A program made the position numbers and the translations under genes. DNA of 64,000 nucleotides from an uncultured Clostridia bacterium (GTDB lineage Bacteria; Bacillota; Clostridia; TANB77; CAG-508). Positions 8,416 through 17,969 of the stretch are shown piece after piece. Under the pieces are notes generated by a model. It did not search any database. It saw nothing but the letters and a program-made list of their open reading frames with translations, and was not told the origin of the DNA. The stretch lies in the NCBI GenBank assembly GCA_944386365.1, contig CALXAT010000001.1, positions 339,028-403,027 of the forward strand, given 5' to 3'. The stretch's first letter is position 1. Each line of letters opens with the position of its first letter.

Positions 8416-9141
8416 TTAAAAAACTTTTATAATTGCATGCAATGTTTTGTCATCTTCACTTTTTATAACCACAATATTTTCTCCATTTTCTTTTGTATAT
8501 TTACATTTTACCGTTTCACCTAATTTTATTTGATTTTTATATTGTATTCTAACATGGTTGAAAGGTCTTTTTTTGTACACGTCTTCTGGCAAAGCTTCAT
8601 AAGCTAAATATAAATAATTTAAATTATGCATATGTCCAATAACATCTATATCTCTTCTTCTTGCTGTATAAGTCATTTCACTAATATACACTTCTGGCTC
8701 TTTTAATTTTTTTATTTTTTCTTCTTTAAAGACACATTTTCCTACTTCAGACTGGTATCTATCTGCTATCTCAGGTTCTACTCTTGCTATTTTTTCTGTT
8801 TTGCTATCTACTAATAGCCATTTTGAAGTTGCAATTGCACACAAATTGTTTTCTTCATCATAAACCTCAAAATCACGAAAAGCATAAAACTTTTCTATTC
8901 CCCTAGACCATGTATGAATTTCTAAAACTTGTCCATATTTAGGCCTTCTAACTACTTCTAACTCCCAATCCAATAATAGCCAATTTAAATGCGTTTCTTC
9001 AGTTGTATTGATGCCAATACCTACACTGTCAGAATGATATGCTGCAATATCTTCCAAGTATTCTAAAATAGCAATATTACTAACCTCATCTTTTGCCCAT
9101 ACATCTTTTAAACCTATTTTAAATTTTTCCTTATATATCAT
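8416..9141 (-). CDS. Acyl-ACP thioesterase
   Basis: A 241-residue double-hotdog thioesterase of the FatA/FatB-like family, which releases fatty acids from acyl carrier protein. Seen: the first hotdog with LEYLEDIAAYHSDSVG and NWLLLDWELEV, WSRGIEKFYAFRDFEV, and the second hotdog with RRRDIDVIGHMHNLNYLYLAYEALP, where the Asn/His active-site region lies. An in-frame ATG at 9162 overlaps the AAAGGAGAGG ribosome site and lies in a repeat; the ATG at 9141 has proper spacing and is taken as the start. Confidence 0.88.
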   Translation of the reverse strand: MIYKEKFKIGLKDVWAKDEVSNIAILEYLEDIAAYHSDSVGIGINTTEETHLNWLLLDWELEVVRRPKYGQVLEIHTWSRGIEKFYAFRDFEVYDEENNLCAIATSKWLLVDSKTEKIARVEPEIADRYQSEVGKCVFKEEKIKKLKEPEVYISEMTYTARRRDIDVIGHMHNLNYLYLAYEALPEDVYKKRPFNHVRIQYKNQIKLGETVKCKYTKENGENIVVIKSEDDKTLHAIIKVF

Positions 9142-9155
9142 TTTTCCTCTCCTTT

Positions 9156-9211
9156 TGAACATCTAGGGACGTGCCAAAATGGACATTTTTTGTCCAAAAG
9201 TGACATACCCA
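9156..9211 (+). repeat. Interspersed palindromic repeat, copy A
   Basis: Begins TGAACATCTAGGGACGTGCC, then a GGACA (9181-9185)/TGTCC (9191-9195) hairpin and a right end related to that of copies D and E. It lies between the thioesterase ribosome site and the pgi terminator. Confidence 0.75.
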
Positions 9212-9237
9212 TATACTCTCTGATTCTTTAAAACGAA

Positions 9238-9260
9238 GATTGAAGGATATCCCTTCAATC
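9238..9260 (-). terminator. Probable pgi terminator
   Basis: A 9-bp stem GATTGAAGG/CCTTCAATC (9238-9246 with 9252-9260), 8 nt past the pgi stop. The T-run is weak on the minus strand (TTCGTTTT) and better on the plus strand, so the direction is less certain. Confidence 0.55.
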
Positions 9261-9267
9261 TTTTCTT

Positions 9268-10575
9268 TTAATAACCAGGTTTTTTCAATAATTTAAACAT
9301 ATTCTTTTTATATTCTTCTACTCCAGGTTGATTAAATGGATTTACACCTAATATATTTCCAGACATTGCACATGCCTTCTCAAAGAAATAAATTAATTCT
9401 CCTATATTTTCTTCATCTAATTTTTCTAATTCTATTACAATATTGGGAACATCTCCTGATACATGTGCTTTTATCGTTCCTTCCATTGCTTTCTTATTAA
9501 CATAGTCTAATCCTTTTCCAGCTAAATAGTTTAAACCATCTAAATTGTCATCATCAGGATTAATAATAATGTCTGAGTTTGATGTTTTTATACTAATAAC
9601 TGTTTCAAATAGATTTCTTCTTCCTTCTTGAATATATTGTCCCATTGAGTGTAAATCTGTTGTAAAGTCAACCCCTGCTGGAAAAATCCCCATTTGATCT
9701 TTTCCTTCACTTTCCCCAAATAACTGCTTCCACCATTCTGTGAAATAATGCATTTTAGGTTCGTAATTTACTAAGATTTCCGTATTTTTGTATAATTTAT
9801 ATAAAATATTTCTGACAACTGCATATTTATAGCATTCATTATATTTTACATCTGGATCATTATATCTGTCTTGTGCTATTTTTGCTCCCATCATTAATTT
9901 ATCAATATCAATTCCTGCTGTTGCAATTGGTAATAAGCCAACAGCTGTTAATACAGAATATCTTCCACCTACATTATCAGGAACAACAAATTGTTCATAT
10001 CCTTCGTTTTCTGCTAATGTTTTTAAAGCACCTTTTGCTTTATCTGTTGTTGCATAAATCCTGCTTCTTGCTTCATCAATACCATATTTATTTTCCAATA
10101 TTTCTCTAAAAATTCTAAAGGCAATCGCTGGTTCTGTTGTTGTTCCAGATTTTGATATAACATTGACTGAAAAATCTTTATCGCCTATATATTCAATTAA
10201 TTCATTTATATAATTTGGACTTAAGTTGTTTCCGACATATAAGATTTGTGGATATTTTCTTTGTTTATTTGGTAACATATTATAAAATGAACTAGTTAAT
10301 GCTTCAATAACCGCTCTTGCTCCTAAGTAAGATCCTCCAATTCCAATAACAACCAATATATCAGATTCTTTTTTTATTTTTTTAGCTGCTTTTTTTATTC
10401 TTGCAAATTCTTCTTTATTATAATTCGTTGGTAATTCTAACCATCCTACAAAATCTTTTTCATCATTTGCTCTTCTATGCAAATCTTTATGTATATTTTC
10501 TACTTGTTCCTTGTATGTCAAAATTGTTTTTTGTGTAATTCCTGCATGTTTTAGGTTTAAACTAATATTTGCCAT
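9268..10575 (-). CDS. pgi: Glucose-6-phosphate isomerase
   Basis: A 435-residue phosphoglucose isomerase that interconverts glucose 6-phosphate and fructose 6-phosphate. Motifs: [63 protein letters not shown] with the catalytic Glu, TDLHSMGQ and [14 protein letters not shown] near the C-terminus. Length is normal for the short Gram-positive form. Start ATG at 10575 after AAGAGG. It is flanked on both sides by repeat copies A and B. Confidence 0.97.
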   Translation of the reverse strand: MANISLNLKHAGITQKTILTYKEQVENIHKDLHRRANDEKDFVGWLELPTNYNKEEFARIKKAAKKIKKESDILVVIGIGGSYLGARAVIEALTSSFYNMLPNKQRKYPQILYVGNNLSPNYINELIEYIGDKDFSVNVISKSGTTTEPAIAFRIFREILENKYGIDEARSRIYATTDKAKGALKTLAENEGYEQFVVPDNVGGRYSVLTAVGLLPIATAGIDIDKLMMGAKIAQDRYNDPDVKYNECYKYAVVRNILYKLYKNTEILVNYEPKMHYFTEWWKQLFGESEGKDQMGIFPAGVDFTTDLHSMGQYIQEGRRNLFETVISIKTSNSDIIINPDDDNLDGLNYLAGKGLDYVNKKAMEGTIKAHVSGDVPNIVIELEKLDEENIGELIYFFEKACAMSGNILGVNPFNQPGVEEYKKNMFKLLKKPGY

Positions 10576-10658
10576 ATGATTACCTCTTTTCTTTTAATTT
10601 TATACCGACATTATATCTATATGTAAAAAAAAATTCAAGCATTTACTTAAATTTTTAT

Positions 10659-10714
10659 AGGGACGTACCAAATCATTTCATCTTGAAACAATTTAGTACA
10701 TCCCTATCGTTTCA
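10659..10714 (+). repeat. Interspersed palindromic repeat, copy B
   Basis: A near-perfect inverted repeat: AGGGACGTAC(C)AAAT, then TTTCA/TGAAA, then ATTTaGTACaTCCCT, ending ATCGTTTCA. Its right end overlaps the spoIIP stop codon (TGA at 10712-10714). Confidence 0.8.
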
Positions 10715-11869
10715 TTTCATAACTTCATCCATTACTTTTGCTAAATATTTCATGCTAGTTAAGCATTGTTCTAATGTATTTCCTGTTGCACCGACTTCAA
10801 TAATATTAGCATATTTTCCTGTATGTTGATTATATCTAGAAGTTGTAAGCATAATTGGTTTAAACAATCCTGGATATAATTCTTCTGCCTTTTCTTGTAC
10901 TTTAATAGCAAATTTTAAATTCTGATTCCAATTAGGATGCCATAAACCTCCTGCATTTGTTCCAATAACAAACATAATTTGCGCTGCTTCCTCATCTCCA
11001 ATTTTTACTGTTGGTGCATAATCACTTCTACTTCCTATCGCATCTCTATGTAAATCAATAATAATATCTGATGGATTGCTTTGTAATAAGCTTTCTACCG
11101 TTTTTAAAGAACTTGTATAAGAACCATTATAGGATGGATAATCGTGATAACTGGTATCGTGAATAACATTATATCCATATTGTTGTAATTGATTTGTAAG
11201 TTCTGTTCCTACTCTTGTAACTGTAAAATTCAAATCTGTCGTTCTAAAATTTCCTGTTGGCGTATATGGGTATAAATCACTGGATGTATAACTCTCACAA
11301 CTATGAGTATGAAATATAATAATATTTTTGTTTTCAATGGTAATATCTGGCGTTAACATTTCCTGTGTTAATTCATAATCTGTTTGATTTTTTATTTTCA
11401 CATTTCCATATTGCACATTATAATTTTCTGCTATTGGATTATTCGTAACCACTTCTGTCGCTAACTCTGTCTCGGCTAATTCTACATTTTGCTGTTCATC
11501 ATTTGTATTTGTGTTGTTATTCTTTTCATCTGTCACTTTTCCTGTCGTTTCTTCTATGTTTTGAATCCCTTTTATAGAACTTATTTGCGTTTCTAATATA
11601 GATTTTAATATCTCATTTTCACTTAACTTTTCTTTTTCTTCATTATGATTAATAGATGCTACAACTGGTAGTGTAGCATCTAAACAGGACAATAAACTAT
11701 TACTAGATATTTGATTTGTCACATTTTCTATCTTCTGTGTTACCTCTTTTGTATTTTGTTTTACACTAGAAAAATAATTTGTGATACTAAATATGAATAA
11801 TAGTAATACAAATGCACAAATAACATACTTTACAATATCTTTTAATCTTAATACTGTCACATTAAACAT
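10712..11869 (-). CDS. spoIIP: Stage II sporulation protein P (SpoIIP)
   Basis: A membrane-anchored SpoIIP-family amidase/endopeptidase that thins septal peptidoglycan during engulfment. One membrane segment (about residues 13-34) is followed by a low-complexity linker and the SpoIIP domain with IIIFHTHSCESYT, DLHRDAIG and IIEVGATGNTLEQC. Two upstream codons could start the frame (TTG at 11893, ATG at 11869); the ATG at 11869 lies 11 nt after AAAGGAG and is preferred (385 residues). The stop codon is the end of repeat copy B. Confidence 0.92.
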   Translation of the reverse strand: MFNVTVLRLKDIVKYVICAFVLLLFIFSITNYFSSVKQNTKEVTQKIENVTNQISSNSLLSCLDATLPVVASINHNEEKEKLSENEILKSILETQISSIKGIQNIEETTGKVTDEKNNNTNTNDEQQNVELAETELATEVVTNNPIAENYNVQYGNVKIKNQTDYELTQEMLTPDITIENKNIIIFHTHSCESYTSSDLYPYTPTGNFRTTDLNFTVTRVGTELTNQLQQYGYNVIHDTSYHDYPSYNGSYTSSLKTVESLLQSNPSDIIIDLHRDAIGSRSDYAPTVKIGDEEAAQIMFVIGTNAGGLWHPNWNQNLKFAIKVQEKAEELYPGLFKPIMLTTSRYNQHTGKYANIIEVGATGNTLEQCLTSMKYLAKVMDEVMK

Positions 11870-11956
11870 ATACCATTTTTCTCCTTTGTCCAAATTCCTA
11901 TATATATGTATATGCTATAATTTTAATAATATTATTAAAATTTTTATATTGGTTCA

Positions 11957-12394
11957 TTAATTATTTAAAAAGTATATGGAAATATTTAAATATGTTGCGA
12001 AAATAAGCCATAGAACGTATGGAATTAATAGGTATCCAGATAATTTGTTTTGTTTATAAAATTGATACGTCATACAAATAACCAATCCATCTAAAATAAT
12101 AATCCATAAAACAGATAATAGTCTAAGTTCAAAGACAAAAAATAGGAATGTCCATAAATAGTTAAATATCAATTGTCCATAATATAATTGTTTTGTTTCT
12201 TTTGATACCTCTCCCTTTTCTTTTAAAAGCATATAAGATATTCCTATTAATAAATAGATAATTGTCCATGCTATAGGAAATACAAATCCTGGTGGAGATA
12301 GTGTAGGTTTGATTAAGTCATTATAATCCATATAACCAGAAGTTATGAATCCAACAACACTTCCAATAATTAGTGGTAATATTGCATGAATCAC
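11957..12394 (-). CDS. tspO: TspO/MBR family tryptophan-rich sensory protein
   Basis: A five-helix membrane protein of the TspO family (porphyrin/cholesterol-binding in other organisms). Typical features: an N-terminal GSVVGFITSG, LIKPTLSPPGFVFPIAWTIIYLLIGISYML, then NYLWTFLFFVFELRL. The GTG at 12394 is the only usual start, but it lies 35 nt after a perfect GGAGG (12430-12434) and would cut the first helix short. The frame is open back to an ATA at 12419-12421 and an ATT at 12416-12418, 8 and 11 nt after GGAGG, directly after a stop codon. A rare start there, giving about 9 more residues, is plausible. Confidence 0.88.
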   Translation of the reverse strand: MIHAILPLIIGSVVGFITSGYMDYNDLIKPTLSPPGFVFPIAWTIIYLLIGISYMLLKEKGEVSKETKQLYYGQLIFNYLWTFLFFVFELRLLSVLWIIILDGLVICMTYQFYKQNKLSGYLLIPYVLWLIFATYLNISIYFLNN

Positions 12395-12543
12395 TTTTTT
12401 TATATTTTGATTGCTAATTATTTAAAAAACCTCCTTTCTTAATAAAACATATTTTCAAATTGTAAAATTTATGATATACTATATAGTAATTTCGTAACTA
12501 ATTAATCTTTGTATGTATAATAATAACAATGGAGGATTTTATT

Positions 12544-12909
12544 ATGATGGAATTACGGAGATTAAAGAAAACTGTTAAAAAGTATTTATATTATTTTCAA
12601 AATGAACCAGAAGAATTCAGAGATCATATAGACTTATACATTGACGATTTAAAAAATTTAATTAACTATACAAATGATTTCATTTCATCTACTCAAGAAG
12701 AATTGGAAAAGTTGTATACAGCCAATATAGACCTGTTTAGTCTTAACCCTGCTTTTGTTTTAAAACCATTTGTTTTTATCCTTATGAGAATTATGGAAAA
12801 AATGATGGATAACAGAAGTAAACATATTTTTATAGTAAGGCGTTATAACAAGTTTTTTAAAAATTCTCTGGAACGTTTAGAAAGTATGAAGTACTTGTGT
12901 GATTTATAA
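12544..12909 (+). CDS. Unknown 121-residue helical protein
   Basis: I do not recognise this protein. It is charged and helical, with possible amphipathic helices at LRRLKKTVKKYLYYF and FKNSLERLESMKY, and a hydrophobic stretch (NPAFVLKPFVFILMRIMEKMM) that could touch a membrane. The ATG at 12529 overlaps the GGAGG ribosome site; the ATG at 12544, 8 nt later, is the better start. It is divergent from tspO and convergent with dnaE. The intergenic region carries a TATACT -10. Confidence 0.6.
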   Translation: MMELRRLKKTVKKYLYYFQNEPEEFRDHIDLYIDDLKNLINYTNDFISSTQEELEKLYTANIDLFSLNPAFVLKPFVFILMRIMEKMMDNRSKHIFIVRRYNKFFKNSLERLESMKYLCDL

Positions 12910-12929
12910 ATCACATGTTAAAGAAAAGG

Positions 12930-12960
12930 ACCTATAGAGTTCACACTCTATAGGTTCTTT
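12930..12960. terminator. Bidirectional terminator before dnaE
   Basis: An 11-bp stem ACCTATAGAGT/ACTCTATAGGT (12930-12940 with 12945-12955) with T-rich flanks both ways, between the convergent 12544 gene and dnaE. Confidence 0.85.
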
Positions 12961-12962
12961 TT

Positions 12963-15900
12963 CTATTCTTCTTTTACCAATACATTCTCATTTCCAATAA
13001 TCCATCTAAAAATGTCTAATATTTCGTCTGTTACATACATCTGTCCACAACTTTTGTTTTCATTATCCACTTGAACAAAAACAGGCATATTATTTTTATC
13101 TCCATTAAAATATTTAATAGCACCTCTTAATTTCTTCTTTTCTTCTTCGTCAGCATTCGTAATGTTTAATACCAAAATCTTATGTTTTTGTTCTCCAAAG
13201 TCTTTGATGTCATTTGCAACAATTTTTGTGCTATCGTCTTCACGAATGCTTAATCTTCCTTCTACTAATACGATATTTTCTTCTGCTAAACTAGCACCTG
13301 CTTTCATATAAGCATTTTCAAATACAATGACTTCTGCTTGACCATATAAATCTTCAATTGTGACAAATGCCATAATTTTATTATTCTTTGTATATTTCTT
13401 TTTAATAGAAGTAATAATTCCTGCATATTTGACATGGTCTCCATCAGAAAATTTTGGTTTTTCTAAATTGATTTCTCCGCCATCATATTGCATTGATGAA
13501 TTTTGTTCATCAATTTCTTTTATTTGCATTGTATTAATATTTGTTTGCATTTCTATTTGATGTCTTAATTTTTCTAAAGGATGTCCTGATATATAGATTC
13601 CTAACATCTCTTTTTCTGAGGATAGTAAATCTTTCTCTGACATTTCTTCATGTTCTTCAAATACATATTTCTTTTCATTTAGTTCTTTTTTATCTTCTTC
13701 AGAGCCTAAATCAAACATAGAAACTTGTCCTGAAAAGCCTTTTTTCTTACTGCTTTGAATGGTATCTACAATGTTTTCAAAAGAAGCAAGTAATGTACTT
13801 CTGGTTTGTTCAAAACTATCAAATACACCTGCTTTTATTAAGCTCTCAATACATTTTTTGTTAACAGCATCATCTGCAATTCTTTCACAAAAATCTGTAA
13901 ATCCTTTATAATCTCCATGCTCATTTCTTTCTTTTACAATATTATCTACTGGAACTGTTCCTACATTTTTGATACTACCTAATCCAAATCGAATTTTTCC
14001 ATCTTCGACTGTAAATTTGGTACTACTTTTATTAATTTCTGGCTTTAAAATTTCGATTCCTAAGTTTTTACATTCATCAATGTATTGTGGAACTTTATCT
14101 AAATTTCCTAAATAACTATTCAATGTTGCTGCCATAAATTCTGCTGGGTAGTATGCTTTCAAATAGGCTGTCCTATATGCAACAACTGCATAACAAGCAG
14201 CATGAGATTTGTTAAATGCATATTTTGCAAATTCTGCCATTTCATCAAAGATTTTGTTAGCTGATTCTGCATCTATTCCATTTCTTACACATCCTGGAAC
14301 AATGACTTTTCCATTTTCATCTACTTGTCCATTAATAAAAACTTCTCTTTCTTTTGCCATAACGTCTAGCTTTTTCTTTCCCATAGCTCTTCTTACCAAG
14401 TCAGCTCTTCCTAAAGAATAACCTGCTAAGTTTCGTACAATTTGCATAACTTGCTCCTGATATACCATACAACCATAGGTTACATTTAAGATTGGCTCTA
14501 AGCTTGGATGGGTATATTCATTATGTCCTGGATGTTGTTTTCCTTTAATATATCTTGGAATTTGATCCATTGGTCCTGGTCTGTATAGAGAAACACCAGC
14601 AATTAAGTCTTCTAGGCAGTCTGGTTTTAATTCTTTCATGAAGTTTGTCATTCCTTGTGACTCAAATTGGAAAATACCGCAAGATTTTCCCTCTTGCCAT
14701 AATTTATATACTTTCGGGTCTGCCATTTCTTTATCAAATTCAACATCAATTCCTTTATCCTTCTTAACTAATTCAATCGTATCTTGAATAACGGTTAATG
14801 TTCTTAACCCTAAAAAATCCATTTTTAATAATCCTAATTCCTCTAGTGTTGTCATAATATATTGTGTAGAGATTTGTCCATCACGAACATATAAAGGAAC
14901 ATAAGTATCTACTGGATCTTTTGTAATAACAATTCCACATGCATGAGTAGATGCCTGTCTTGGCATTCCTTCTAATTCCATGGCAATATCTAATAGATTT
15001 TTTACTTGTGGATCATTTTCATATTTTTCACGTAATTCTATATTTTGTTCTAAGGCTTTTTTAATAGTTATATGTAATTCATTTGGTATCATTTTTGCTA
15101 ATGCATCTGCTTCTGCATAAGGAACATCTAATACTCTTGCTACATCTCGAATAACCATTCTTGCAGACATGGTTCCAAAAGTGATAATCTGCGAAACATG
15201 GTCATGTCCATATTTCTGAGATACATAATCAATAACCTCTTGTCTATGAGCATCACTAAAATCAACATCAAAGTCAGGCATACTAATTCTTTCAGGATTT
15301 AGAAATCTTTCAAATAGCAAATCATATTTCATTGGGTCGATATCTGTAATTTCAATAGCATATGCAATAATAGACCCTGCTCCAGAGCCTCTTCCTGGTC
15401 CTACTGCAATATCATGGGTTTTGGCATAATGAATAAAATCCCATACAATTAAGAAATAATCTACATATCCCATTTTTTTGATAACACCAATTTCATATTC
15501 TGCTCTATCTAGTATTTCTTTACTTGGATTTTCTCCATATCTTTTTTTGATACCATCATCACAAAGTTTTTTGAAATAGTCATAATGTGTTGGATACTCT
15601 GGTGGTACATCATAATTGGGTAATATGGTATGTCCAAACTCAAATTCCACATTACATTTATCTGCAATTTTTACTGTATTTTCTATGGCATCTGGAAATG
15701 CACTAAAATATTCTGACATTTCTTCTGGAGATTTGACATATAGCTCGTCTGTATCAAATCGCATTCTGTCAGGGTCACTCATTCGTTTTCCTGTTTGAAT
15801 ACATAATAAAACTTCATGATTATAAGCATCTTCTCTTTTTAAATAATGCGCATCATTTGTAGCAACTAGTGGTATATCTAGTTTTCTTGCTAGTTTTACT

Positions 15901-16466
15901 AATTTTTGATTAGCCAAAACTTGTTCTTTAATGCCATTATTTTGGATTTCTATATAATAATCTTCTCCAAAAACTTTTTTATGCCATAGTGCAACTTCTT
16001 CTGCTTTTTCTTCTTGTCCATTTAATAGAGCTTGGTTAACAGCACCTGCTAAACAGGCACTTAGACAAATTAAGCCTTCATGATATTTTTCTAATACTTC
16101 TAAATCAATACGTGGTTTATAATAATAGCCATCTACAAATCCAATAGACACCAATTTACTTAAGTTCTTATATCCTTGATTATTTTTGGCTAGCAAAATC
16201 AAATGATAATAATGATTATCAATATTGGGTTCTTTATCAAATCTGCTTCTAGGTGCTACATAAACCTCACAACCAATAATCGGCTTTATTCCTTCTTTTT
16301 TACATGCTTTATAAAAGTCAATCGCACCATACATAACCCCATGGTCTGTTATCGCCATTGCCTTCATTCCTAATTCTTTAGCTCTTACTGGCAGGTCTTT
16401 AATTCTATTTGCTCCATCTAATAAACTAAATTCACTATGTATATGTAAATGCACAAAATCTGACAT
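12963..16466 (-). CDS. dnaE: DNA polymerase III alpha subunit, DnaE
   Basis: A DnaE-type replicative polymerase of 1167 residues. From the N-terminus: PHP domain (VHLHIHSEFSLLDG, AITDHGVMYGA), polymerase core with GRGSGAGSIIAYA, the catalytic-aspartate motif ISMPDFDVDFSD, QASTHACGIVI and FNKSHAACYAVVAYRTAYLKA, then a helix-hairpin-helix region and a C-terminal OB-fold (VKYAGIITSIKKKYTKNNKIMAFVTIED). It is DnaE rather than PolC because no internal exonuclease is present. The frame is open upstream through repeat copy C, but the ATG at 16466, after AGAGGA, starts the conserved sequence. Confidence 0.97.
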   Translation of the reverse strand: MSDFVHLHIHSEFSLLDGANRIKDLPVRAKELGMKAMAITDHGVMYGAIDFYKACKKEGIKPIIGCEVYVAPRSRFDKEPNIDNHYYHLILLAKNNQGYKNLSKLVSIGFVDGYYYKPRIDLEVLEKYHEGLICLSACLAGAVNQALLNGQEEKAEEVALWHKKVFGEDYYIEIQNNGIKEQVLANQKLVKLARKLDIPLVATNDAHYLKREDAYNHEVLLCIQTGKRMSDPDRMRFDTDELYVKSPEEMSEYFSAFPDAIENTVKIADKCNVEFEFGHTILPNYDVPPEYPTHYDYFKKLCDDGIKKRYGENPSKEILDRAEYEIGVIKKMGYVDYFLIVWDFIHYAKTHDIAVGPGRGSGAGSIIAYAIEITDIDPMKYDLLFERFLNPERISMPDFDVDFSDAHRQEVIDYVSQKYGHDHVSQIITFGTMSARMVIRDVARVLDVPYAEADALAKMIPNELHITIKKALEQNIELREKYENDPQVKNLLDIAMELEGMPRQASTHACGIVITKDPVDTYVPLYVRDGQISTQYIMTTLEELGLLKMDFLGLRTLTVIQDTIELVKKDKGIDVEFDKEMADPKVYKLWQEGKSCGIFQFESQGMTNFMKELKPDCLEDLIAGVSLYRPGPMDQIPRYIKGKQHPGHNEYTHPSLEPILNVTYGCMVYQEQVMQIVRNLAGYSLGRADLVRRAMGKKKLDVMAKEREVFINGQVDENGKVIVPGCVRNGIDAESANKIFDEMAEFAKYAFNKSHAACYAVVAYRTAYLKAYYPAEFMAATLNSYLGNLDKVPQYIDECKNLGIEILKPEINKSSTKFTVEDGKIRFGLGSIKNVGTVPVDNIVKERNEHGDYKGFTDFCERIADDAVNKKCIESLIKAGVFDSFEQTRSTLLASFENIVDTIQSSKKKGFSGQVSMFDLGSEEDKKELNEKKYVFEEHEEMSEKDLLSSEKEMLGIYISGHPLEKLRHQIEMQTNINTMQIKEIDEQNSSMQYDGGEINLEKPKFSDGDHVKYAGIITSIKKKYTKNNKIMAFVTIEDLYGQAEVIVFENAYMKAGASLAEENIVLVEGRLSIREDDSTKIVANDIKDFGEQKHKILVLNITNADEEEKKKLRGAIKYFNGDKNNMPVFVQVDNENKSCGQMYVTDEILDIFRWIIGNENVLVKEE

Positions 16467-16551
16467 GTTTTTTCCTCTTTTCATATTTCTTTTTCTGTTA
16501 AAACTTCTTATTCTTTTTTGCATTATATCATAATTTTTATAAATGTCCAAT

Positions 16552-16616
16552 TGAAACGTTAGGGACGTGTCAAATTGTTTCAAAATGGAACGATTTGGCA
16601 CATCCCTAATATTTCA
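16552..16616 (+). repeat. Interspersed palindromic repeat, copy C
   Basis: The most symmetric copy: TGAAACGTTAGGGACGTGTC, a central GTTTCA/TGGAAC hairpin, then ATTTGGCACATCCCTAA and a TTTCA end (16612-16616). It lies between the dnaE start and the lytTR gene. Confidence 0.85.
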
Positions 16617-16710
16617 TATATCTTAAAAACATTACCATTTATCGTAAAAGTCTAAAAATTACTAGAAAGCGCTAGTCTATATGATATAATAAATAAAAGG
16701 GGGAAAATCT

Positions 16711-17178
16711 ATGGAAATTAAAATAACAACAAATATATCTAATGAATTTAAAGAAGCTTCTATTATCATAAATGCACCAGAATTATCTGATGAAATACAA
16801 AATGTCATTAACTATATTTCTAATATAAATACCGCTCCCCATCAGATTATGGCAAGCAAAAATAATGAAATTTATTTTATTGATTTAAATAAAATTATTT
16901 GTTTCTTTAGTAAAAATAAATATAACTATGTAAGAACACAAGATGGTATTTATAGAGTAAAATATAAATTATATGAATTAGAAGAATTATTGAAACAAAA
17001 AGATTTTATCAGAATTTCAAATTCTTGTATTATTAATATACAACAAGTAGCATGTTTTGATACTAGTATACTTGGTACCATTTTAGTAAAGCTAAAAGAC
17101 AATACGCAAGAATCCGTTTCTAAAAGAAATGTTTCACACATCATGAAACTATTAAAGGAAAGGGGGAATTTAAAATGA
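16711..17178 (+). CDS. LytTR-domain DNA-binding regulator
   Basis: A 155-residue single-domain response regulator-like protein. Residues about 50-150 form a LytTR DNA-binding domain (EIYFIDLNKIICFFSKNKYNYVRT, YKLYELEELL, FIRISNSCIINI, then VSKRNVSHIMKLLKER). There is no receiver domain. It overlaps the downstream membrane gene by 4 bp, a common pairing in which the membrane protein modulates the LytTR partner. The ribosome site GGGGGA is strong. Targets are unknown; autoregulation is likely but not shown. Confidence 0.88.
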   Translation: MEIKITTNISNEFKEASIIINAPELSDEIQNVINYISNINTAPHQIMASKNNEIYFIDLNKIICFFSKNKYNYVRTQDGIYRVKYKLYELEELLKQKDFIRISNSCIINIQQVACFDTSILGTILVKLKDNTQESVSKRNVSHIMKLLKERGNLK

Positions 17179-17855
17179 AAACTATTTTTAAAAAACTATT
17201 TAAAATTCTATTAATCTTTATACTTTGTTCACTTGTTCTTTATTGTACGCTTACTGCAATCACTTTTTATCGTTTATTTGACGCTATTGATATTCACTTG
17301 TTCAGTGATACGAGTCGTCTTCCTGATAGTGATAAAATACAAAGGATTGGAGATACTGTTGAACCTTATCTTAATGTGTTAGAGGAAGAACTTGCAAAAT
17401 CACCTTATCTAAATGATGGCCAAGAACATACTATAACAGATGGACATATGCATACTTTAGGTGAATTCTATGACCCATTAAGCTTTGCTATATGGGCACA
17501 TCTACAAAATGCTTTTCATTATATATTTACAAAATACATTCTAATATCTATCTTATCAGGTGCCGCCATTGCTATTGCTTATGCAGTGATTACAAGTAAA
17601 AAAATAAATGTCATTTTAAAAGTCGTGATAGGATATGTCGCTATTATATTACTGGTCCCTCAAATCATAACATTTAGTATTACGCATAACTTATCCTTTG
17701 CTACAAATATATCAGCCGTATACATTAACAGTGGTTTAACTTATTTTTATATCGGATACACTGTCTTATTCATATTGATGTATGTAATAAATTATATGAT
17801 TGGTAAAAAGATGACAAAAGAGTTAAATGAGACAATGCAAGAAACAAACAAATAA
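17175..17855 (+). CDS. LytTR-associated multi-pass membrane protein
   Basis: A 226-residue protein with an N-terminal membrane helix (about 8-33), a soluble outer segment of roughly 80 residues (LFSDTSRLPDSDK to LGEFYDP) and three further helices (about 120-210). The last three resemble the small DUF3021-type partners of LytTR regulators, but the outer loop is longer than usual. The start overlaps the lytTR stop (ATGA). Likely a membrane-bound modulator of that regulator; this is inferred from context. Confidence 0.65.
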   Translation: MKTIFKKLFKILLIFILCSLVLYCTLTAITFYRLFDAIDIHLFSDTSRLPDSDKIQRIGDTVEPYLNVLEEELAKSPYLNDGQEHTITDGHMHTLGEFYDPLSFAIWAHLQNAFHYIFTKYILISILSGAAIAIAYAVITSKKINVILKVVIGYVAIILLVPQIITFSITHNLSFATNISAVYINSGLTYFYIGYTVLFILMYVINYMIGKKMTKELNETMQETNK

Positions 17856-17862
17856 ATCAATC

Positions 17863-17899
17863 AATAGGTGAACTTTAGAAATAGGTTCACCTATTTTTA
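17863..17899 (+). terminator. Terminator of the lytTR operon
   Basis: An 11-bp stem AATAGGTGAAC/GTTCACCTATT (17863-17873 with 17885-17895) followed by TTTAA. Confidence 0.8.
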
Positions 17900-17915
17900 A
17901 TTTATTAGTTATACA

Positions 17916-17969
17916 GGTCTGTCCCTTTTGGACAGAAAATGTCCAATTTGACACGTCCCTAATGTTTCC
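17916..17969 (-). repeat. Interspersed palindromic repeat, copy D
   Basis: Minus strand: GGAAACATTAGGGACGTGTC, then an AATTGGACA/TGTCC hairpin and AAAAGGGACAGACC. It is closely related to copy A. It overlaps the 3' end of the sortase gene and supplies its TAG stop codon (17959-17961). Confidence 0.85.

Noticed and set aside
16467..16601. N-terminal extension of dnaE through repeat copy C
   Set aside because: DnaE homologues start at the PHP domain; the extension is repeat DNA with no ribosome site.
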